Of a stretch of 6,295 bases of DNA, positions 1-5,650 are shown in pieces. Source of the stretch: an uncultured Saprospiraceae bacterium (GTDB lineage Bacteria > Bacteroidota > Bacteroidia > Chitinophagales > Saprospiraceae); assembly GCA_937127195.1 (NCBI GenBank), contig CAKZLT010000432.1, forward strand, positions 1-6,295, given 5' to 3'. Position numbers and translations under genes: made by a program. Each line of letters starts with the position of its first letter. Position 1 is the first letter of the stretch. The notes below the pieces were generated by a model. The model saw only the letters and a program-made list of their open reading frames with translations, ran no database searches and was not told the origin of the DNA.

Positions 1-2158
1 TATTTGCTTCTCTATATAATACTGAAAGCTTTTTAAAATCTACTTTTTCTAACAACTCATAATGTCCAAATAAACGAATTAGATTGTATAAACTTTTAGC
101 ATTACCTAAAGCCTTTACTAAACCTAACATTTTTTTACGGTCTGATATTTGAGAAATTTGTTGTGAAAAGTTCTCAGCGTTTAAAGTGTCATAATGAAAT
201 AATATCTCTTTTATGTCTGCTATTTCTTCTTGAATTTCTTCTTTAGATTTAAAGATGTTAGAATAATGCTCCATTTCATCACCTAAAACCTCTTGAAGCT
301 CTTCAAAGTAATCTTTATTAGTTTTATCAAACTCCGCTTTAATGTCTGCGAAATCAACTACAAAACCATATTTATAATCTTTATATGTTCTATTTACTCT
401 GGTTAATGTTTGTAATAGATTATGCTTTTTAATTAAACGACCTATGTATAGTTTCTTTAGTCTTTTAGCATCAAAACCAGTTAATAGCATATTGTAAACA
501 AAAAGAAAATCTATTTTACCATCTTTAAAATCTTCTACTTCTTGTTTACGTTCTTCTTTAGTACCTATGTCGTGAAGAATTAAAGCTGCTTTTTTTACTT
601 TATAGCTTTCTCTTTTTTTATCTCCATAAGATTCTCTTTCTTCTGCTACTTTATCTAAAGCCAAAGTATCACTATCTCTATATTTATTATTGAATATCTC
701 AAATAACATTTTAGCTTGATCTGAACTATCACATACTACCATTGCACCAACTGATGCATCGTTATTCATTAATCTAAAACTTTCAAAATCTTCAACAATG
801 TAATCTAACATTGGTTCTGCAAAACGTGCATCTGCATAAATTTTCTTTTTAGGAACATCACCTTGTAATACTTTGATTTCTTTTAAGGCTTTTTCTAAAA
901 CCATTTTATAATTAGAGGCTATTTCTTCTCTAATTAGTTTTAGCGTATACCCATCTGCAATAGATGCATTGTAATAGTATTTATGAATATAATCGCCAAA
1001 CAAGGTTTTAGAATTATACTCTGTACCCAATAAAGGTGTACCGGTTAATCCTATTTTAATAGCATTTTTATCTGACTGCTCTAAATTTGCTAAAAAACTA
1101 CCTTCAGGATTATAACTACGGTGAACTTCGTCTAAGAAATAAACACGTTGAATATTTATATCATAATCTTGTTCTGTTACTATTTTAGCATCATCTGAAA
1201 ACTTTTGAATATTTACTACTGTAATTTCTGCGTTTCCTCTTTCGTTATGTAATGCTGCTTTAGATTTTATATCTGCAACAAACTCATTTCTTGAATTAAC
1301 AATATGCACCGTTAACCCTCTACTTGTAAACTCTCTTTTAGCTTGAATTAATAAGTCTAATCTATCTACTATAAAATAGAATTTTGGTATTACATTTTGT
1401 TTTTGATAATAGTCTGTTAGAAACTTAACATTGTAATACGTTAATGCTGTTTTACCACTTCCTTGTGTATGCCAAATGATTCCTTTTCTTATACCCTCAT
1501 TTAATTTATTCTCTATTGCTTTGGTTGCAAATAATTGAGGATAACGCATTATATGTTTTTGTAAGCCTGAGCTTTCATTTACGTATGCAATTGCATATTG
1601 TAGAATAAAAGATAGTCTATCTTTAGAAAACAAAGAGGTAGAGACTCTATTTGTTGGTGTATTGGAATCTTTATTAGTTAAAAACTCTGGTGAGTGCTTA
1701 ATAATAACTAAGTTATTATCTTTTAGAACTTCATTTTCTGTAGCATCATTTTCAGGTAATAAAAGACTATTTAAATCAAACGTTTCTTCTTCTCTGAAAT
1801 AATTAAATATTGGTTTGTGATATGATGGTGATGCATAAAATACACCTTGTATAGTATCCATATCATCACTATCGTATTCCATATTATTTGAGAATACCAT
1901 TAATTGTGTAATGTTTACAAACCTTCTAAATTTTTTATTTTGGAAACGTTTATTAATTCTGTTACGCTCTGCAATAATCCCTTCTCTGTTATTAGGTTTC
2001 TTAACCTCTATAAAAACTAATGGTAAACCATTAACTAAAAGAATTATATCTGGTCTAAATTCTTCATCACCATTTTTATAAGTTAGCTCAGTAACAACAT
2101 TAAATGTATTGTTTTCAAAGTTTTCAAAATCAACACTTAGCGCTCTCTCTACAGTCAC
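1..2158 (-). pseudogene. hsdR: Type I restriction enzyme R subunit (HsdR), missing its N-terminus; 3' end beyond the window
   Basis: HsdR is the ATP-driven DNA translocase and nuclease subunit of type I restriction systems; it works in a complex with HsdM and HsdS. Counting from a GTG at 2158, 719 codons are open to the left edge with no internal stop or frameshift. Visible in order: a PD-(D/E)xK nuclease core (RPD with D37, then E51-V-K53-K); Walker A GSGKT (233-237, within WHTQGSGKT); DEVH Walker B (343-346); TGTP (372-375); motif V TGFDA (560-564); motif VI QTLTRVNR (583-590), followed by helical sequence. Family members carry roughly 100 more residues before the nuclease core. Here the frame meets TAA at 2201-2203, offers no ATG upstream of the homology, and no frame further upstream resembles the missing part. 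I therefore read it as a 5'-truncated gene, probably inactive; expression from GTG 2158 cannot be excluded. No hsdM or hsdS is in the window; they would have to lie to the left. Nearly all arginines are AGA or CGT, unlike the genes to the right, which suggests transfer. Confidence 0.88.
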
Positions 2159-2195
2159 ACTTGAAAAATCAGTATATTTTATTTTAACAAAAATA

Positions 2196-2209
2196 ACGAA
2201 TTAATTCGT
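2196..2209. repeat. 14-bp perfect palindrome at the hsdR break
   Basis: ACGAATTAATTCGT is its own reverse complement. It covers the in-frame TAA (2201-2203 on the minus strand) that closes the hsdR frame upstream, so it sits where the gene's missing 5' part would join. It could be an operator, a recombination scar or chance; nothing in the sequence decides between these. Confidence 0.5.
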
Positions 2210-2420
2210 ATTACATTCAAGAATAAACAACGATAAAGTTATTTTTTAGTTTAAAAAAAGAAACTATTCCAATTTCAGCCCAAATTATTCAATAAAAGAG
2301 CCTTTTAAGCAGAAAAAAATTCCGTCCTTTGAAGAAATTTTTTTATTTATTTTTTGAATAACCTTAATAACACAGAGAATTTTTTATTTTTTGAACCTTT
2401 ACAATCAATCTAAGTATCTT
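2210..2420. other. AT-rich non-coding spacer between hsdR and the lipoprotein gene
   Basis: No frame on either strand here gives a recognisable protein, and in particular nothing resembling the absent HsdR N-terminus. The stretch holds an A/T inverted repeat (2313-2344) and two copies of TATTTTTTGAA (2348-2358 and 2385-2395) whose start points are 37 bp apart. I find no good TTTG-N19-TAnnTTTG promoter for the lipoprotein gene. The nearest candidate, TTTG at 2390-2393 followed 17 nt later by TAAGTATC, has two mismatches and would start transcription almost at the ATG. Confidence 0.5.
2313..2344. terminator. A/T-only inverted repeat, possible weak bidirectional terminator
   Basis: AAAAAAATT (2313-2321) and AATTTTTTT (2336-2344) are perfect 9-bp complements around a 14-nt loop. 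The T tract on the plus strand and the matching T tract on the minus strand would let it act as a terminator either way. The stem has no G-C pair, so it would be weak, and such repeats arise by chance in DNA this AT-rich. Confidence 0.3.
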
Positions 2421-2891
2421 ATGAAATACCTATTTTTAATAATAATGACCGTTTTTTTAGTTAATTGCAAATCACCAAAAGTTTCTAGCGTTTCTTCCGA
2501 TAACTCAGAGCCAACTTCTAAAGTTGAAACGAGCGAAGAGGATTTTATCAAAAACAATCCGAAAGCTTTAATCGGCAAAAAATATCAGGTGACTCAACTA
2601 AAAGATGGAGATGCACTTTATGCTTTTCCAAAAAATAATCCAATAGTAACCTTTGGAGAAGAAGGTAAACTAGGCACTAAATTGAGTAAAAACAGGTGTG
2701 GAGGTAACTATAAAGCGGGTAAGGTGAAGATTAGCTTTTCGGCGGATGCCTGTACAGAAATGTGTTGTGATTCAAAAGAAGATATGGCTTTTCAAGGCTT
2801 ATTATCGAATACTTTCAGTTATAAAATGACTTCAACCAATTTGATTCTAACCAATGATCGTACAATGATTAGGTTACAATTAGTGGATTAG
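2421..2891 (+). CDS. Small META/HslJ-like lipoprotein
   Basis: A 156-residue predicted lipoprotein. I chose the ATG at 2421 because it begins directly with a short hydrophobic signal ending in LVNC. Starting at the in-frame TTG at 2391 would put ten extra residues before the signal. C16 would be the lipidated cysteine; no acidic cluster follows it, so surface export is not indicated and a periplasm-facing anchor is more likely (inference). Residues 17-46 are a Ser/Thr/Glu-rich linker. Residues about 50-154 match the pattern of META domains (as in HslJ): LIGKKYQV, then CGGNY (93-97) where the family has a GCNxY-like motif, then DACTEMCC (109-116) where it has T-x-MAC, a helix (AFQGLLSNTFSYK), and closing strands (LILTND, IRLQLV). 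Four cysteines (93, 111, 115, 116) besides C16 could form disulfides. The family's biochemical role is poorly defined. The gene stands alone and converges on the minus-strand gene that follows. Confidence 0.8.
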   Translation: MKYLFLIIMTVFLVNCKSPKVSSVSSDNSEPTSKVETSEEDFIKNNPKALIGKKYQVTQLKDGDALYAFPKNNPIVTFGEEGKLGTKLSKNRCGGNYKAGKVKISFSADACTEMCCDSKEDMAFQGLLSNTFSYKMTSTNLILTNDRTMIRLQLVD

Positions 2892-2898
2892 TTTTTTG

Positions 2899-2970
2899 GG
2901 TTGTGCGTTATGGGTTGGTTGCCGCTATTAGTATGAATTAGCCGCGGTAGCCAATCCACAGCGGACAACC
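2899..2970 (+). terminator. GC-rich imperfect hairpin between convergent genes (terminator or repeat element)
   Basis: An inner stem pairs 2911-2925 with 2944-2958 (15 pairs, three of them G-T wobbles) around an 18-nt loop. An outer stem pairs GGTTGT (2899-2904) with ACAACC (2965-2970). About half the bases are G or C by my count, conspicuous in this AT-rich window. On the plus strand a T tract (2974-2978) follows after a few bases, as in an intrinsic terminator for the lipoprotein gene; on the minus strand the hairpin is followed by A's, so it would not terminate the opposing gene in the classical way. The right arm ends on the last base of that gene's stop codon. Its size and composition would also suit a dispersed palindromic repeat. 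Confidence 0.55.
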
Positions 2971-4415
2971 TACTTTTTAATATTTTCCAATTTTTTGAGT
3001 AGCCAACGCTTATCTATAATCACCTTAGCTTCTAATAATTGTCGGTGCAAGTTGTCATAAGCTCGTTCGCCACTATATGAGATTTTCATTATTTTAGAAA
3101 TAAAACGAACTGCATTCAAATATTTACCTTTATTTCTATCAGAGAGTGATTTGTTTCTTCTAATAAAAATAGAAAAACTATCAGTAAGAGCCTCAAAAGC
3201 ATTTATTTCACTCAATTCATAATAGGTTTTTAATAAAAGCCATCGACTACTCAAACCATCAAAAGCATCTTTGTATTCCATTTGTTGAAGCTGTTCAATC
3301 ACTTTATCATATTCTGCCTTATTAAAAAATAGGTTAGCCAGATTGTAGTTCAGCGAGCTATTTCTATAAGCTTTTGGTAGTTTTTGATTATATTTATAAA
3401 TGAATTCTTCAATCCAATCAAATTGCTTAACAAATAGACCAACCGTTACTATGTTTTTATAGTTACTAGAGGATAATTCTTTTTTATTAAAAATGATTTC
3501 TCGTTCTAACAATGCTTTGTAAATGCTAAATAATTGCTCATAATACATTAATTGCCCTGTATTAATCTTTCTAATACAATAGTTTTGAGCAAAAACATAT
3601 ATCGAACGTAGTTCACCTTGAGGAAACTGATGTCCGTGTTTTTCTATCAAAGTAATCAATTCTGTAAAATGTTTTTCGGTGTCTTCTCCCTGAAAAGTCA
3701 TGATAATATGATAGTAAATCGCTATTGCAGGCACTTTGATTAATCGACTACCCTGAACTTGCTCTAACAAATCATTAATCAAATTAATATCTGCATCAAT
3801 ATTCAGAATTGTTCGATTATTAAGGGATTCACTGTGCATTTTGAGCTTATTTGACCAATAATAACAATCCAAATAAAAATCTGCTTGTACTTGATTCCCC
3901 TGAAAACTATGCCGAGCCGCATTCCGTTCCAAGTAATTATGACGCTCATATTCTAGTCTAAAATTTTCCAAAAAACTACCAGCATTTCTATATCGTTCCT
4001 TTTTATCAACCGTTCTCGCCTTTCGCTCCACTGCCAAAAAATGTTTGTTTAAGTTTCGTTCATTCAAGGCTGTCAAAGTATGATTATACTGCGTCAGAGG
4101 TTGCAATTCATATTCTTTGTACCCAATAAAATCTTGCCCCAGTTTTGTCAAATCAGAACATAATCGTCTAAATTTTACATCATCATACGCTTTTCTTTCA
4201 TATATTTTAGTCCATGCAAGTCTAGCAAAGTCATACCAATCTTCCTTTTTTTGTATTTGCTCTAAGTTGTTTCGAAGATGTTCATCTAGCAAATCAAACA
4301 AAAGAACGATTTTTTCGTTTTCATTAAAAAAAGGTGAAATGAGATACTTTCGAAACCGATTCAACTCATATTTTGAAAAGGTCTCAAACATCGAAACCAA
4401 TTTATTATTGACCAT
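2970..4415 (-). CDS. Uncharacterised, mainly alpha-helical protein (481 residues)
   Basis: I do not recognise a named family. I start at the ATG at 4413-4415 (MVNNKLVSMFETF). A TTG two codons upstream would add only two residues, and the ATG at 4389-4391 (MFETFSK) is a possible shorter start. No signal peptide, membrane segment or lipobox is visible, so it should be cytoplasmic. The N-terminus (FSKYELNRFRKYLISPFFNE) resembles the opening of hypothetical proteins I associate with Bacteroidota, where a similar S/P-Y/F-FN motif is followed by a Leu-rich helix; this is recollection, not a search. The rest is charged and rich in Leu, Tyr, Lys and Glu. Alternating aromatic/Leu positions and short loops suggest TPR-like helical repeats, for example YNLANLFFNKAEYDKVIEQL in the C-terminal third. 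I see no catalytic motif, so a scaffold or interaction role is only a guess. Arginine codons include CGA and CGG, as in the Omp85 gene. It has its own promoter-like sequence at 4449-4479 and converges with the lipoprotein gene. Confidence 0.75.
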   Translation of the reverse strand: MVNNKLVSMFETFSKYELNRFRKYLISPFFNENEKIVLLFDLLDEHLRNNLEQIQKKEDWYDFARLAWTKIYERKAYDDVKFRRLCSDLTKLGQDFIGYKEYELQPLTQYNHTLTALNERNLNKHFLAVERKARTVDKKERYRNAGSFLENFRLEYERHNYLERNAARHSFQGNQVQADFYLDCYYWSNKLKMHSESLNNRTILNIDADINLINDLLEQVQGSRLIKVPAIAIYYHIIMTFQGEDTEKHFTELITLIEKHGHQFPQGELRSIYVFAQNYCIRKINTGQLMYYEQLFSIYKALLEREIIFNKKELSSSNYKNIVTVGLFVKQFDWIEEFIYKYNQKLPKAYRNSSLNYNLANLFFNKAEYDKVIEQLQQMEYKDAFDGLSSRWLLLKTYYELSEINAFEALTDSFSIFIRRNKSLSDRNKGKYLNAVRFISKIMKISYSGERAYDNLHRQLLEAKVIIDKRWLLKKLENIKK

Positions 4416-4448
4416 ATCCAAACATTATCTTGCTTTTATAAATTTCTT

Positions 4449-4479
4449 TAAAATTAAAAATATTTTTTTATTGTACAAA
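4449..4479 (-). promoter_or_regulatory. Putative Bacteroidota promoter for the helical-protein gene
   Basis: On the minus strand, TTTG (4479-4476) is followed after exactly 19 nt by TAATTTTA (4456-4449), one base off the Bacteroidota -7 consensus TAnnTTTG. Transcription would begin near 4440-4445, leaving a leader of roughly 25-30 nt before the ATG at 4415. The region is very AT-rich, so chance matches are possible. Confidence 0.5.
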
Positions 4480-4886
4480 AAGCAGCATTTTTAATTGTTA
4501 AACGTTTAATTATCAGATATTTGTATAGAAGAAGAGAAAAAATACTTTGTACAAATTATCTTTTTTGTATTTTACTATTGTAAAATATTGTTAGATATTT
4601 GTAAAATTAGAGTCGATTATTCATTTTTTAATAGATTTAGGAAAGATGATTTTGACTTTAATCAAAACAATGCTTTACACACAATTCAATAATGATAGAG
4701 GATTTTGTATAGCAAAAAAAATCTTATTTAGGGCTTAGTCGTCAGTCAAGAAATAATCCCTTAACTAAGATATTCAACCAAATAATTGCTTCAAGAAGAA
4801 AGATAAAGTGTATTTTTTATTAGAGATAATAGAATTTAAAAGAATAGTAGCTTCATTTTCATTATGTTAGTTAGAGAGACACGAAA
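4480..4886. other. AT-rich divergent intergenic region without a supported gene
   Basis: Neither strand carries a convincing coding frame. The part nearest the helical-protein gene is repetitive. TTGTACAA occurs at 4471-4478 and 4547-4554, AGATATTTGTA at 4515-4525 and 4593-4603, and TTTGTA at 4520, 4546, 4564, 4598 and 4706. The equal offsets of the first two pairs (76 and 78 bp) suggest a worn duplication. I see no tRNA, riboswitch or strong hairpin. A small RNA cannot be excluded, but nothing here specifically supports one. Confidence 0.4.
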
Positions 4887-4917
4887 TTTGATTTAATTTA
4901 TCCACAGCTTATTTATG
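4887..4917 (+). promoter_or_regulatory. Putative Bacteroidota promoter for the T9SS cargo gene
   Basis: TTTG (4887-4890) is followed after exactly 19 nt by TATTTATG (4910-4917), one mismatch from TAnnTTTG. Transcription would start near 4922-4924, about 12-14 nt before the ATG at 4936. There is no purine-rich Shine-Dalgarno, which is usual in this phylum. Confidence 0.55.
4898..4906 (+). promoter_or_regulatory. Single consensus DnaA-box sequence inside the promoter spacer
   Basis: TTATCCACA matches the consensus DnaA box exactly and lies between the -33 and -7 elements of the promoter for the T9SS cargo gene. I noticed no second perfect box in the window, so this is not an origin. It may be a regulatory DnaA site or chance. 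Confidence 0.3.
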
Positions 4918-4935
4918 AGCAAAAATCAATGATGT

Positions 4936-5493
4936 ATGTGCATAACCAGAAATATTAGTAAATTATTAACCTTGTTAGGACTTTGCATTTTTACTACAAG
5001 TGTCTTCGCTCAAACAACAACCTCAGTTAGTGTCATTACTCAAAAAACAAAAGTCGTAAAAAAGCCTTTGGCTTCTGTTGCCTCAAAAACGGTTCTTCCA
5101 ATCATTACAGATAATATTTTCAGTTTCGTGATAGAGGATGATATTATGAAATATGATGGCAATGGAGGAAATGATAACTCAGAAAAAGCGGACTGCTTAA
5201 ATAATAACCAAAGTGAAGCTGAGCAAACAGCCAACACAAAAATACTTGAGTTGGAGAAGAATATTAACATTTTTCCATTACCAGCCAGAGATTATTTTAA
5301 TATTTCGATTGAAGATAATTCAATTGAAAATTTTGCGCTAATCAACTCAAATGGTCAAGTTGTCCTTAATCAGATTAATTCTGACCGCCAAGATATAATT
5401 AGAATAGAAACAGAGCAATTAGCCAAAGGTATTTATTTTGTTGTGTTAAACACTTCAAATGGCAGGATTTCAAAAAGCATTTTAATACAATAA
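4936..5493 (+). CDS. Short secreted protein with a T9SS type A C-terminal sorting domain
   Basis: A 185-residue protein predicted to cross the inner membrane by Sec and the outer membrane by the type IX secretion system. Residues 1-25 are a signal peptide with cleavage likely after VFA, leaving Gln26. I chose the ATG at 4936 because it gives this signal directly. Residues about 109-185 fit the type A sorting domain: NINIFPLPARDYFNI (the usual YPNPA-type motif appears as FPLPA, 113-117), a strand and NSNGQVV turn, then LAKGIYFVVL and a final SKSILIQ. The domain is normally removed and the cargo released or anchored at the surface. The remaining cargo (26-108) is only about 83 residues. It starts Thr/Ser/Val/Lys-rich and continues acidic and Asn-rich (DGNGGNDN near the middle, one Cys in ADCLNNN), with no known domain. 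It could be a surface adhesion or matrix peptide, but function is unknown. It appears monocistronic: own promoter upstream, terminator-like hairpin downstream. Confidence 0.85.
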   Translation: MCITRNISKLLTLLGLCIFTTSVFAQTTTSVSVITQKTKVVKKPLASVASKTVLPIITDNIFSFVIEDDIMKYDGNGGNDNSEKADCLNNNQSEAEQTANTKILELEKNINIFPLPARDYFNISIEDNSIENFALINSNGQVVLNQINSDRQDIIRIETEQLAKGIYFVVLNTSNGRISKSILIQ

Positions 5494-5538
5494 AAGTATT
5501 CTAAAGAAAACCTGTTGTAATCATCAAAAGTTTATTTA

Positions 5539-5575
5539 TGAAGTTTTGGAGTCCTGTACTTCAAAGCTTTTTTTT
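5539..5575 (+). terminator. Possible intrinsic terminator after the T9SS cargo gene
   Basis: TGAAGT (5539-5544) pairs with ACTTCA (5558-5563) around a 13-nt loop, and eight T's follow at 5568-5575. The position, about 45 nt after the stop codon, and the T tract fit an intrinsic terminator. The six-pair stem is short and AT-rich, so confidence is limited. Confidence 0.5.
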
Positions 5576-5614
5576 ATTCAAAATCAATTAATTCAAGTAA
5601 TCCAATATTGTTTT

Positions 5615-5645
5615 TTTGACGTATATCAAATAAGCATTAAGTTTA
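5615..5645 (+). promoter_or_regulatory. Putative Bacteroidota promoter for the Omp85-type gene
   Basis: TTTG (5615-5618) is followed after exactly 19 nt by TAAGTTTA (5638-5645), which differs from TAnnTTTG only in the last base. Transcription would start around 5649-5652, at or next to the ATG at 5651, so the mRNA would be leaderless or nearly so. Confidence 0.5.
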
Positions 5646-5650
5646 TTACT

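Noticed and set aside
2391..2420. TTG start for the lipoprotein, ten codons upstream
   Set aside because: It would place polar residues before a signal that already starts well at ATG 2421.
2899..2970. Integron attC site
   Set aside because: The palindromic shape is suggestive, but the required RYYYAAC and GTTRRRY core sites are not found at the ends, and no integrase is present.
4117..4494. Open frame of 125 codons on the plus strand
   Set aside because: Mostly antisense to the N-terminal coding part of the helical-protein gene; its translation is Ser/Phe/Lys-rich without domain features.
4646..4714. Small ORF with AGGAAAG just before its ATG
   Set aside because: Only 22 codons, no recognisable features, and Bacteroidota rarely depend on Shine-Dalgarno sequences.
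4730..4770. Possible small-RNA hairpin (CTTAG/CTAAG)
   Set aside because: Five base pairs with a long loop and no following T tract; not distinguishable from chance.
5150..5200. EF-hand-like calcium loop (DGNGGNDN) in the T9SS cargo protein
   Set aside because: The spacing of acidic residues does not complete a 12-residue EF-hand loop, and no closing Glu is present.
5040..5270. Open frame of 76 codons on the minus strand
   Set aside because: Antisense to the T9SS cargo gene, which has a clear signal peptide and sorting domain.
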